From Lachnospiraceae bacterium (GTDB lineage: Bacteria; Bacillota; Clostridia; Lachnospirales; Lachnospiraceae): 62,910 nt of DNA. The position numbers and the translations under genes are program-made. Each line of letters begins with the position of its first letter. Position 1 is the first letter of the stretch. Below are positions 53,288-62,440 of the stretch, piece after piece. Location: assembly GCA_017620155.1 (NCBI GenBank), contig JAFZQY010000092.1, forward strand, positions 1 to 62,910, in the 5' to 3' direction. Below the pieces are notes generated by a model. The model had not been told where the DNA came from and did no database searches. It saw only the letters and a program-made list of their open reading frames with translations.

Positions 53288-53683
53288 ATGGGACAGAATA
53301 TAACACTCAGATGTACATCCTGTAAAAACGCTATAAGCCTCTCAGTAGGACAGGGACTTAATGATAACAGATTAGACAGAGTACTCACATATTTTACCGA
53401 TAATAACCGGGAGATCATTAAAAACGAACTGAATAAGCATGGCGGTAATGTTAACTGGTCCTTTTCCCGAATGATCGCCTCCTGCAGGATAAATCACAAC
53501 TTACGTTCTTTACCGACTTTTCATATCAGTGATGAAACAGACCGCATAATAGTTGCTCAATGTGATTGCGGCGGAGAACACGACATATTCGATCCTGAAG
53601 GACTCGAACTTGGCACAGTAAAGATCAATTGTCCCAAATGCGGACAGCAAATGAGATACATAAGAAACGGTTTTTGGGATTAA
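53288..53683 (+). CDS. Zinc-ribbon protein between two flagellins
   Basis: A 131-residue soluble protein I do not recognise. Cysteines at 9/12 (CTSC), 66, 92/94 (QCDCGG) and 115/118 (CPKC) suggest one or two zinc sites, with an alpha-helical segment between (about 28-60). GAGGTT lies before the ATG. It starts 9 bases after the flagellin stop and ends 17 bases before the next flagellin, so it is almost certainly on the flagellin transcript. It could be a chaperone, regulator or modification factor, but none is supported by sequence. Confidence 0.75.
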   Translation: MGQNITLRCTSCKNAISLSVGQGLNDNRLDRVLTYFTDNNREIIKNELNKHGGNVNWSFSRMIASCRINHNLRSLPTFHISDETDRIIVAQCDCGGEHDIFDPEGLELGTVKINCPKCGQQMRYIRNGFWD

Positions 53684-53700
53684 CCGGAGATAAGCACTAA

Positions 53701-55701
53701 ATGGTAGTTCAGCACAATCTGACAGCTCTAAATTCAAATAGAATGCTCGGCCTTACGAATACTTCTCTTGCAAAGACAACAGAGAAGCTTTCTTCGGGTT
53801 ACCGTGTTAACAGAGCTGCCGATGATGCAGCCGGCCTTGCCATCTCCGAGAAGATGAGACGTCAAATCAGAGGCCTCACTCAGGCTTCTGCTAACTGCCA
53901 GGACGGCGTATCTCTATGTCAGATAGCAGACGGCGCTCTCAACGAAGTTCATGATATCCTCAAAAGATGTGAAGAACTGGCAGTTCAGGCCGCAAACGAT
54001 ACCAATACTTCCGAAGATCGTGACTATATCCAGATGGAACTTGATGAGCTTTCAAATGAGATCGACAGGATCCATCAGACGACCGTTTTCAACAATCAGA
54101 ACATCTTCTCGGATATGGGAATAACACCATCCGCAAAAGCCAACAGTATGGTAGGCATTGAAAACGGCTCCATGACACCTGACGGAAAGTTTTCTTTCCT
54201 GACCGAAAACGGTATCTATGTCGAAGTCGGTGTAGTAGATGTCAACAATCAGCCTATAGGAACCCCCGGTGATACACAGGCTACAGGAAATGTGAATTCT
54301 GCTGCTGTTGCCAATTCCGCCATGGCATCATTTGTTCAGCAGGCTGCAGCAGATGCGGTCAGCAAACTTGCCGCAGCTTACCATAATCTTTTTGCCGCAG
54401 CATCTACAGACAGTATCCAGGTCGGACTTGAACTGGGTAACATTGACGGAAAAGGCAACGTACTTGCTAATGCTTCCCTTAAAATGTCCAGCACCGGAGC
54501 CTCTGCCGTCATGAGTTATCGTCTCAAAGTCGACACATCAGATTACAACATCTCTGATTTCAATTCCTATTCGGATGACAAGAAAGCTGATTTTGCGGCA
54601 GTTATCGCTCATGAGATGACTCATCTGGTGATGTATGATACCGTGACCGGAAGCATGCTTGGTTCTGACACATTTCCCCTTTGGTTCATAGAAGGTACTG
54701 CTCAGACATCAAGCGGTGATAACGGCTGGATGAGCTCCCTTAATCCTTCTTCTTCACCTTCAGATATTCAGAAATATATGGATAAAGTCCTTACTCAGCC
54801 TTATGGTGCAGGATATCTGGCTACCATGTATCTGGGAATGTCAGCTTCGGGCCAGGATCCTGCGATCGCCTCTAATGTAACCGGACAGAACATCACAGCC
54901 GGTCTTGATAAGATCCTTACGGCCGTTGCCAAAGGAGATTCTTTTGACAATGCGATAAATGCTGCAACAAACGGGAAGTTTACATCGGCATCCGATTTTG
55001 TCACTAAATTCAGAGGCGGAAGCGGTGATTCAATTTCTTTTACGCAGAATCTGTTAGCAGCTAAGGGCACAAGTGGTTCAGGATCTGTTCTGTATGGTAT
55101 CGGTACAGCGGAAAAAGATGCTTTTGCCCCCTCAAATCTTAATGGAAACTATAGTTCATATAACGTTAACAAGGATAATTCCTGGTATTCCAACGGATTC
55201 GGTTCCGATATCGCATGGCCGGATAATACCGGAACAGACGGAGACGGAAATGGCTTCGTGATCCAGGCCGGAGCCGAAAGCGGACAGTACATCCATATCA
55301 ATCAATACAATATCAGAGCGAATGCTCTTCTTGGCGGCATGAAGATGGATGTGACCGGAGCATATACGAATCCTCCCGCATCTTCAGGAACAATGAATAC
55401 CGTTACGCTTAATGATGCGGCTTCAAGAGGAAACACGATAGATATCATTAAAGAAGCGGACAGAAGAGTATCCGTGATCCGTTCATATTACGGAGCAACT
55501 CAGAACCGTCTTGAACATACTATCAGGAATCTGGATAACATAGTCGAGAATACGACCGCAGCCGAAAGCCTGATCAGAGATACCGATATGGCTAAGGAAA
55601 TGGTTACTTATTCGAATTCCAATATCCTGTCTCAGGCCGGTCAGACCATGCTTGCGCAGGCTAACCAGTCTAAGCAGGGTATCTTAAGTCTCTTACAGTG
55701 A
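53701..55701 (+). CDS. Flagellin with inserted zinc metallopeptidase domain (flagellinolysin type)
   Basis: A 666-residue flagellin. D0/D1 helices are at residues 1-140 (starting VQHNLTALN) and about 560-666 (ending KQGILSLLQ). Between them lies a peptidase insert of about 300 residues with the zinc motif HEMTH at 304-308, then E331 in WFIEGTAQ as the likely third ligand, 22 residues downstream. This matches the described flagellinolysins, proteolytic flagellins that assemble into enzymatically active filaments; substrate is unknown. It follows the zinc-ribbon gene and has GGAG 11 bases before ATG. Cysteines 66, 73 and 90 are unusual for a flagellin. Confidence 0.93.
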   Translation: MVVQHNLTALNSNRMLGLTNTSLAKTTEKLSSGYRVNRAADDAAGLAISEKMRRQIRGLTQASANCQDGVSLCQIADGALNEVHDILKRCEELAVQAANDTNTSEDRDYIQMELDELSNEIDRIHQTTVFNNQNIFSDMGITPSAKANSMVGIENGSMTPDGKFSFLTENGIYVEVGVVDVNNQPIGTPGDTQATGNVNSAAVANSAMASFVQQAAADAVSKLAAAYHNLFAAASTDSIQVGLELGNIDGKGNVLANASLKMSSTGASAVMSYRLKVDTSDYNISDFNSYSDDKKADFAAVIAHEMTHLVMYDTVTGSMLGSDTFPLWFIEGTAQTSSGDNGWMSSLNPSSSPSDIQKYMDKVLTQPYGAGYLATMYLGMSASGQDPAIASNVTGQNITAGLDKILTAVAKGDSFDNAINAATNGKFTSASDFVTKFRGGSGDSISFTQNLLAAKGTSGSGSVLYGIGTAEKDAFAPSNLNGNYSSYNVNKDNSWYSNGFGSDIAWPDNTGTDGDGNGFVIQAGAESGQYIHINQYNIRANALLGGMKMDVTGAYTNPPASSGTMNTVTLNDAASRGNTIDIIKEADRRVSVIRSYYGATQNRLEHTIRNLDNIVENTTAAESLIRDTDMAKEMVTYSNSNILSQAGQTMLAQANQSKQGILSLLQ

Positions 55702-55712
55702 TTTCCGAATAA

Positions 55713-56579
55713 TTAAAGATGATTCCCGTTATTATCCTGCGGAGGAAAATTATTGACGGGAGTATTAGGGTAATTGTTTACCGGAGTGTTCGGGTAATTG
55801 TTTACCGGTGTGTTCGGATAATTATTTACTGGTGTATTAGGCACATTATTAACCGGAGGCTGAACCGGAGGAGTGTTGTACCAGTAATTCGAGAAACCGT
55901 ACAGGGGAGTATCGCGTTTGGATAAGTAATTTATCCGGTTGATCGTATAGATCGTAAGTCCGATCTCGAATACGAAGAATATGATCAGGAAAAGATCGGA
56001 TCCCGTACTTAAGCAGAAATCATAGAATCCGTGCAAAAGAACCGGAACCCACAGTCCTTTGGTCATATTGGATTTCATTTCCTTCTGATTGCCGTAAACC
56101 GAATAGTATTTGGCTATACCGAGATAATATCCCATGAATATGGCATCAATCATATGACCGGGCACTGCAAACAGACCTCGAAGTACTGCCAGTCCGACCG
56201 TTTCTCCGATGAGATATCCGATGTTTTCCAGAGTGGCAAAACCCAGAGAAATGGCCACACAATAGACGATGGCATCAAATGTATGATCGAATTCCCTGTT
56301 GTTCCAGGCTTTCCATTTAAAGACCAGATATTTTCCGCCCTCTTCAACGAGAGCAACTATCAGGAAGTTTTCAATCGCGATACGTACTATCGATGTTTCG
56401 GAAAAGACTAATCCCAGCAGGAAGAATCCTATATTTTCAAGAATAAATGCGCTTACTACCGTAGCGGCTCCCCACATAAAGAGCTTCAGCAGAAGCTGCA
56501 TAGGTTCCCTTTCAACACTGTCCTTTTTCCAGATATAGATAAGAAGGACGATACCGGGTATAACAGCAAGTGTGACCAT
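55713..56579 (-). CDS. PrsW-family intramembrane metalloprotease
   Basis: A 288-residue membrane protein with about eight helices. The PrsW signature motifs are VEEGGKYLVF near residue 77, FATLENIGYL near 114 and HGFYDF near 185, with HMIDAIFMGYYLG near 137. In Bacillus PrsW cleaves an anti-sigma factor; the substrate here is unknown. The tail after the last helix (about 235-288) is a Pro/Asn repeat (PNTPVNNY, four copies). AAAGGAG precedes the ATG. It is convergent with the proteolytic flagellin. Confidence 0.88.
   Translation of the reverse strand: MVTLAVIPGIVLLIYIWKKDSVEREPMQLLLKLFMWGAATVVSAFILENIGFFLLGLVFSETSIVRIAIENFLIVALVEEGGKYLVFKWKAWNNREFDHTFDAIVYCVAISLGFATLENIGYLIGETVGLAVLRGLFAVPGHMIDAIFMGYYLGIAKYYSVYGNQKEMKSNMTKGLWVPVLLHGFYDFCLSTGSDLFLIIFFVFEIGLTIYTINRINYLSKRDTPLYGFSNYWYNTPPVQPPVNNVPNTPVNNYPNTPVNNYPNTPVNNYPNTPVNNFPPQDNNGNHL
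55746..55857 (-). repeat. 24-bp tandem repeats encoding PNTPVNNY
   Basis: On the minus strand about four and a half 24-bp units encode the cytoplasmic or exposed tail of the PrsW protein. The units differ mostly at third codon positions, so the peptide is conserved more than the DNA, which suggests selection on the protein. Confidence 0.85.
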
Positions 56580-56743
56580 TTGTTTCTCCTTTTTTTACTA
56601 GTTGTTGTGGTTTTTGATAAAAATTTCTCCATAAAGCATTCTATATTGTATCAGAGATACTATCAAGATTTAGTTGGTTTTGTTATACTAATTAAAGGTT
56701 ATACATCTTGTTTTACATCTTGTATTGACGATCGGAGATTATT

Positions 56744-58075
56744 ATGAAAAAAGTATTTCAGGTATGTGTCATCGCGTTCTTTTCTGTTATTCTGGCCATT
56801 ACTGCTCTGACTGATCCGTTTGAATCATTGGCGGATGAAGAATTGGAATATTACGATTTTCAGCCCATTACAAATCTGAGCGAACTCAAAGAAAATGATG
56901 TTGTGTATTTTTCTTCGGGTAGCGGACCGCTTCCTACAGGTGTCGTTACATCATTACCTGATAATACAGGAATACTTAAAGTTACATCCGGAATTCGTGA
57001 TCCACAGACCTATACAGGCAATAACAGACCAAATGCAGACCATATAGAAGTTACCGTTATCCAGAGAGATGCCAATTTTGATAGCTGTCCCGGCGGATAT
57101 CTGTGGTTAAAGAACGGTGTATTGGCATACAATTGTAATGTTAGCTATATTAGAGGTTTGGAAGGAAATGCAATATATAAATGCAAGACCCAACCCAGAG
57201 GCACAGGTCTTCCTCCGGAACCCGTGGTCGTAGAGCCTGCTCCCGCAGCAGCTCCACAACCTGTAGTTGTTGCCGCACCGGCTCCGGCACCCGAAGAACC
57301 CTGGGTTCCCGGCCCGGTTCATGAACATAATTATTTCTGGCAGGAAGGAAAACATGCGACTGAAGACGACAACGGTGAGCTGGAATACGTCTGCCCGGAT
57401 TGCGGAGAGGTCATATTCCGTGTTCCCACATCAGCTTATGCGGTATTTAACTCCAATGCCCAGCAGAAGATATTAACGGCGCCGGCTAATTCGACCGTAA
57501 CCATTGATACGCAGCGATGGATCTCGTTTCATAAAGATGTCCTGATTGCTCTTGCCTATCGTCCCGACGTAAGTCTCGAAGTGAACTTCCTTTCAGAGGG
57601 ACATAAGGGAGATCAAATGAGCTTCACCATTCCTGCAGGAACTGACATAGTTTCACTTCTGAATAATGAAGATTATTGTGGATTTCTCTATCTCAATGGC
57701 TGCATGAATGCAGGAACTCTTCCTGCAGACACTGCAATAGCTGAAACTGCAACCGCTGCACCGGTAGAGACAACTGATAATGCTGCGAATGCGGACACTC
57801 AGACCGTGACTGAAACTGAGCCTAAACCTCAGCCCAAACCTGAAGTACAGCAGGCGGACAATGCTTTAGCAGGCGGACAGATCACTATCCCCAGCGGAGT
57901 GGATTCTTACTACGTAGCTAATTTGCTTGAACAGGCAGGTATTGTCGATTCAGCCGCAACGTATGACAGATATCTTGTACAAAACGGTTACGATCGCCGG
58001 ATTCAGATAGGCACCAAGACCATACCCGAAGGCTCTGATAACCAGCAGATCGCTCAGATCATAACCTCTCGTTAA
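56744..58075 (+). CDS. Secreted MltG-like-domain protein
   Basis: A 443-residue protein with an N-terminal signal peptide (cleavage probably near ESLADEE, residue 30). Residues about 45-125 are of unknown fold, 148-185 is a Pro/Ala-rich linker, 225-245 holds a CPDCG pair after a His-rich segment, and the C-terminal 70 residues (ITIPSGVDSYYVANLLEQAG) resemble the small LysM-like domain found in MltG endolytic transglycosylases. The catalytic YceG domain itself is absent, so a wall-binding role is inferred. CGGAG precedes the ATG. Confidence 0.75.
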   Translation: MKKVFQVCVIAFFSVILAITALTDPFESLADEELEYYDFQPITNLSELKENDVVYFSSGSGPLPTGVVTSLPDNTGILKVTSGIRDPQTYTGNNRPNADHIEVTVIQRDANFDSCPGGYLWLKNGVLAYNCNVSYIRGLEGNAIYKCKTQPRGTGLPPEPVVVEPAPAAAPQPVVVAAPAPAPEEPWVPGPVHEHNYFWQEGKHATEDDNGELEYVCPDCGEVIFRVPTSAYAVFNSNAQQKILTAPANSTVTIDTQRWISFHKDVLIALAYRPDVSLEVNFLSEGHKGDQMSFTIPAGTDIVSLLNNEDYCGFLYLNGCMNAGTLPADTAIAETATAAPVETTDNAANADTQTVTETEPKPQPKPEVQQADNALAGGQITIPSGVDSYYVANLLEQAGIVDSAATYDRYLVQNGYDRRIQIGTKTIPEGSDNQQIAQIITSR

Positions 58076-58095
58076 GAGTAGAAAAAGGAGCAGGG

Positions 58096-59520
58096 ATGGA
58101 AGAAAAGTATTATAAGATCCACATGGGTAAGGCAAAGGTTGCACTCGACTTATCGGATGGAAGTGAGAGGGGCGAATATGTAGGACAGGACTATATCCTG
58201 CATACTCTCGGCCGTCCGCACAGAAATGTCAATCTGATGTATACCTATTATCCCAAGGATGAGCAGTGGCCTGCTCGCATATCCGAAGCATGCAAGGACA
58301 TGGAGGTCAATTTTGCCTGGGATTATCCTTACGACGATTATTTCCCCTACGGAGCTGACGGAGAGCCGTTTGAGAGCATGAAGGATGTCCGCAGGCATGG
58401 CCAGGACGTGACGCTTACGCTGACGGCTGACTGTTCACTTGAAGATGATTATCTTCGTAAGATAGCTAAAGACCTTCGCCCGTTCGGACGCATGCGCCTG
58501 CGTATCAATCATGAGTGCATGGGCAACTGGTTCACTCATAACAAGAGATTCTCATTTAAAGAGATCGGCGATTTCTTCGTAAGATTTGCCGGGATCATCC
58601 ATGAAGAAGCCCCCAATGTAAAAGTCATATTCTGTGCTGGCTTTGCGGAAGAACCTGATGGTAAGGTATCTTGCGAAGATGACTTTGTCGATGCATATAA
58701 AGCTGCTGATGTGTGGAGCGGAGACAGATATCTTGCCCTGCATTTCGGCTGGCCTTATGACATTGCCGAAAAAGATGACGGCGGAAGGCATACTTTTACT
58801 ACGACGGATACATGCTTTAAGCATCTGACATACACAACCAGCCGATTAAGAAAGATCACGGGCCAGAACAAGCCTTTTGTGATGAGCGAATTCGGTGCTG
58901 ACGGAGATGTGACAGGGGCTCTTCACCAGGGTGAAGTCATCAGGCGTTTTATGAACCGCGTCGAAAAAGAAGATCCGGACTGGCTCGACGGCTTAACCTT
59001 CTATCAGTTCAGGGACCGCGGAAGATTAGGTCTTGAGATAGAAGATCCGAATAATTCCGCTGTAGGAATTCCTCAGCCCATCATAAAAGACTATAAGGAG
59101 ATACTGAATAATCCCTATTTCATGCCTGCTATGGATACGGGTGAGGAAGTAAGCCTTCCCTTCAGATTCAGATGGGGCGGCGCCGAAGATGCCGACGGAA
59201 TGGCGATAAAACTTAAATTCGATCACAGTCCGGAGTTCTGCGAGATCAATTTTGATGAAAAAGACAAGCTGTCACTGATGATCGAGATAAACGGCAGATG
59301 GTTCTACAAGGCTCCCGATGTTACATTTATCGATATGATGCCTGCTTTTGAGGAGCCGATAGCTGACGGGACTGAGCTTTTGCTTAAGATATTTGCAACT
59401 CCCGCGGACGGCTTAAATGTCGATGACGGAAGCGATGACTGGGACGAAAACTATTATGCGACGATGACGGCCATGCCTAAGATAAGAGTAAGATACGAGC
59501 CGGTAAGCGTGGTAGATTAG
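58096..59520 (+). CDS. GH26-like (clan GH-A) intracellular glycosidase
   Basis: A 474-residue protein with an (alpha/beta)8-type glycosidase domain (about 10-350) and a C-terminal beta domain (about 355-474). The acid/base candidate is E140 in RINHECMGNWF, resembling the GH26 beta-mannanase motif, and the nucleophile candidate is E265 in FVMSEFGAD. No signal peptide is seen, so it is cytoplasmic. Substrate specificity cannot be inferred; beta-mannan or a related glycan is a guess. AAGGAG lies 7 bases before the ATG. It may share a transcript with the secreted protein upstream. Confidence 0.75.
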   Translation: MEEKYYKIHMGKAKVALDLSDGSERGEYVGQDYILHTLGRPHRNVNLMYTYYPKDEQWPARISEACKDMEVNFAWDYPYDDYFPYGADGEPFESMKDVRRHGQDVTLTLTADCSLEDDYLRKIAKDLRPFGRMRLRINHECMGNWFTHNKRFSFKEIGDFFVRFAGIIHEEAPNVKVIFCAGFAEEPDGKVSCEDDFVDAYKAADVWSGDRYLALHFGWPYDIAEKDDGGRHTFTTTDTCFKHLTYTTSRLRKITGQNKPFVMSEFGADGDVTGALHQGEVIRRFMNRVEKEDPDWLDGLTFYQFRDRGRLGLEIEDPNNSAVGIPQPIIKDYKEILNNPYFMPAMDTGEEVSLPFRFRWGGAEDADGMAIKLKFDHSPEFCEINFDEKDKLSLMIEINGRWFYKAPDVTFIDMMPAFEEPIADGTELLLKIFATPADGLNVDDGSDDWDENYYATMTAMPKIRVRYEPVSVVD

Positions 59521-59522
59521 AT

Positions 59523-60305
59523 TTACAGATTAAGAGTATTAAGATTCCGGCCCCGGTCCTTAGTATTAACCAGTATAAGCGCACGAAGAGAGGTATCAGA
59601 TGAAGCGAGCTTAAGCAGTTCTTCGTTTGATGCCTCTTTATTTAATCCGAGTTCAAAATACAGATCCGCAAATTCAAGTCTGTGCTCCTTAGCTTCGGTG
59701 AGCACTGTAAATGCGGGATCCGGATTGTTTTCTCTGATAAAGCGAAGATAAGAGGCATAAACGGTTTCCTGAACAGACAGGTTTTCGGGATCGGAACGGC
59801 TGATCAGGATCCTTTCGTATATCATCAGGAGCTTCAGGCGAAGAACCGATTCGGAGAACCTGAGCAAAGCTGCGTCATTATCATCATAGTCTTCCTCACC
59901 TCCGGCAAGGAACGGAACAAATCCCGTTTCATTCGGTTCTTTCAGGTAATTGATCATCCGGCCGTCGAACTGACACATAAAAGTCGCGTTATCCGAAGCT
60001 GAACGGACCAGAGATGACGTTTCTTTCGGCCAGGCCTTGATGCTGAGCGCCAGCAGATAAGGTGAAACATTGATGTGGTTTACATAAGATGAATCGTCGA
60101 CAGAATACAGATTTATATATGAAAGCTCATCACACCCTTTAAATGCAGTATTTTCTACTTCACAGTCTGCACCAATATGTATATCTGTCATGTTTGAACA
60201 CCCTGAATAAGCCCAGGGACCGATCTTTTTGATCTCGGGGGATACATATTCGTGTATGATTGATTTATCGCTCATATGAGCTTTTGCGGGTATCTCGTTA
60301 AGCAT
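59523..60305 (-). CDS. Short leucine-rich-repeat (BspA-like) protein
   Basis: A 260-residue protein. Residues about 15-75 contain two BspA-type LRR_5 repeats (IKKIGPWAYSGCSNMTDIHI and the following unit). The rest, with AALLRFSESVLRLKL near residue 144, is an unrecognised helical region. No signal peptide or wall anchor is seen, so it is probably cytoplasmic, unlike most BspA proteins. AGGAAG precedes the ATG. Its stop is 2 bases from the stop of the convergent GH26-like gene. Confidence 0.7.
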   Translation of the reverse strand: MLNEIPAKAHMSDKSIIHEYVSPEIKKIGPWAYSGCSNMTDIHIGADCEVENTAFKGCDELSYINLYSVDDSSYVNHINVSPYLLALSIKAWPKETSSLVRSASDNATFMCQFDGRMINYLKEPNETGFVPFLAGGEEDYDDNDAALLRFSESVLRLKLLMIYERILISRSDPENLSVQETVYASYLRFIRENNPDPAFTVLTEAKEHRLEFADLYFELGLNKEASNEELLKLASSDTSLRALILVNTKDRGRNLNTLNL

Positions 60306-60376
60306 AATCTTCCTCGACAGAGATTATCTTATCAGAATTTGTAAATTATCAAAATATATTATAAAGGAGTAACGCC

Positions 60377-62272
60377 ATGCCCGGACCGATGGGAAGAGGA
60401 TTGGGACCACGAGGGTTCCTTACCGAGGAGGAAAAAGAAAACCTCCCTAAAGTAGACGGTGCGCTGATAAAAAGGATTCTTTCTTATCTGAAGCCGTACT
60501 GGATCCAGTTCATATTCGTATTCGTAGCGATTCTTTTAAGCGCGGTCATAGGCCTTCTGCCTTCTATCATCACCGGTAAGATTGTCGATCAGGCCCTTAT
60601 CGAACAGGACATGACGCTGCTTATCAGGCTTCTTCTCATGGCTTTTGCCACTCTGGCAGCTTCGCAGATAGTAGGCGTACTGGAGTCATACATCAACGCC
60701 TGGATCTCGCAGCGGATCATTTTTGACATGAAAAATCAGATGTACCATCATCTGCAGTACATGCCGCATTCGTTCTATACAACAGAGAAGCAGGGCGATA
60801 TCATCACACGCATGAATACCGATATAAGCGGCGTGAGTACGGTCATATCAAACACCTTGTCACATGTCGTATCCAATGCCGCAACGGTCATAACGACGCT
60901 TGTAGCGCTTTTTACGATGAGCTGGCAGCTGGCCATCGTCGGCATAGTGATCATCCCGCTGCTCATCCTTCCGACTAAGAGAGTCGGCAAGAATCAATGG
61001 AAGATAAGATCTGATTCTCAGGCCAAGAACGATGAGATGAACCAGCTCATCAATGAGACATTGAGCGTCAGCGGATCCGTTCTGGTCAAGCTTTTTACCA
61101 GAGAGGAAAAAGAGTATGACCGCTTCGTAAAGGTCAATTCCGAACTCACTGACCTGAATCTCAAAGAGCAGAGAAGCGGCAGCTGGTTCAGGGTCGTCAT
61201 GGGCATGTTTACTCAGTTGGGCCCCTTACTTATCTATTTTGCGGGCGGGTACCTGATCATCTCCAAAATGGATACCGGACTTACGGTCGGTACGATCACA
61301 GCTATGGTAGCGCTGATAAACAGACTTTACAGACCCGTTCAGGACCTTCTTAACATTCAGGTTGACTTTACGAGAAGCCTTGCACTGTTTACGAGGATAT
61401 TCGAATACTTTGACATGAAGAGCGATATAGTCTCGCCCGAGAACGGGAAGAAACCTGATGTCACCTGCAAAGACATAGTATATGACCATGTCGCTTTTTC
61501 GTATGATCCGGAAGTTCCCATATTAAGGGATGTGAATTTCACGGTTCCCGGAGGCCGTATGTATGCCATAGTCGGGCCTTCCGGCTCGGGTAAATCAACC
61601 GTGGTCAATCTTATCCCGAGGCTTTATGACGTGCGTAGAGGATCTGTCAGCATCGGAGGATGCGATGTCAGAGACTTTGATCTTGAATATCTGCGTTCCA
61701 ATATCGGCGTCGTGACTCAGGAAACCTATCTTTTCAACGGTACGATCAAGGACAACCTTCTATATGCAAAAGAAGACGCAACGGATGAAGAACTTATACA
61801 GGCATGTAAAAACGCCAATATCCACGACTTCATTGTAAACCAGCCCGACGGATATGATACTATAGTCGGAAACCGTGGACTTAAGCTCTCGGGAGGAGAG
61901 AAACAGCGCTTATCCTTAGCACGCGTCATCCTTAAGGATCCCAAAATACTCATTCTTGACGAGGCTACAAGCGCTCTTGATTCCATATCGGAGAATGCGA
62001 TCCAGGATGCTTTGGAGCTTCTCATGGAAGGCCGGACGAGCATAGTCATCGCACACAGGCTTTCTACTATATTGAAAGCAGACTCTATTCTTGTCGTAAA
62101 GGGCGGAGTCATCGCAGAACAGGGATCGCACGAATCTCTGCTTGCATTAGGCGGGATATATAAAGAACTCTATGAGACACAGTTCAGGCAGGTGCTTGAG
62201 ATGGAAGGCACTGACGATGTCCATAAGACCGATTACTGGGGAACGGTCGAAGAAGAAACGATGGGATTCTGA
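60377..62272 (+). CDS. ABC exporter (ATP-binding and permease fusion)
   Basis: A 631-residue half transporter of the multidrug/lipid exporter type. A Gly/Pro-rich N-terminus (MPGPMGRG) precedes six transmembrane helices (about 38-330). The nucleotide-binding domain has Walker A GPSGSGKST near residue 402, signature LSGGEKQRLS near 505, Walker B ILILDEAT near 525 and the His switch IVIAHRLST near 557. It probably works as a homodimer. AAAGGAG precedes the ATG. A membrane-fusion gene starts 168 bases after it, past a long hairpin. Confidence 0.93.
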   Translation: MPGPMGRGLGPRGFLTEEEKENLPKVDGALIKRILSYLKPYWIQFIFVFVAILLSAVIGLLPSIITGKIVDQALIEQDMTLLIRLLLMAFATLAASQIVGVLESYINAWISQRIIFDMKNQMYHHLQYMPHSFYTTEKQGDIITRMNTDISGVSTVISNTLSHVVSNAATVITTLVALFTMSWQLAIVGIVIIPLLILPTKRVGKNQWKIRSDSQAKNDEMNQLINETLSVSGSVLVKLFTREEKEYDRFVKVNSELTDLNLKEQRSGSWFRVVMGMFTQLGPLLIYFAGGYLIISKMDTGLTVGTITAMVALINRLYRPVQDLLNIQVDFTRSLALFTRIFEYFDMKSDIVSPENGKKPDVTCKDIVYDHVAFSYDPEVPILRDVNFTVPGGRMYAIVGPSGSGKSTVVNLIPRLYDVRRGSVSIGGCDVRDFDLEYLRSNIGVVTQETYLFNGTIKDNLLYAKEDATDEELIQACKNANIHDFIVNQPDGYDTIVGNRGLKLSGGEKQRLSLARVILKDPKILILDEATSALDSISENAIQDALELLMEGRTSIVIAHRLSTILKADSILVVKGGVIAEQGSHESLLALGGIYKELYETQFRQVLEMEGTDDVHKTDYWGTVEEETMGF

Positions 62273-62353
62273 ACGGGTTAAGAATTAGATTTCGGAATTA
62301 TTAATCATTTAAGAAATAGTTAAAGATTATACAAGAGACAGATTAAGACTTAA

Positions 62354-62398
62354 GCAGGACCATTGCGATAAATTATTATCAGCAAGGGTCCTGTTTGA
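62354..62398 (+). terminator. Long stem-loop after the ABC exporter gene
   Basis: CAGGACC (62355-62361) pairs with GGTCCTG (62387-62393), then TTGC with GCAA and GATAA with TTATC around an ATTA loop: about 16 pairs with one mismatch and one bulge, followed by TTTGATTT. It is a likely terminator or a leader structure for the next gene. Confidence 0.7.
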
Positions 62399-62440
62399 TT
62401 TGTAGGCCCATGGTTTTCAAATAAGAGGAGATAAGAAAAG

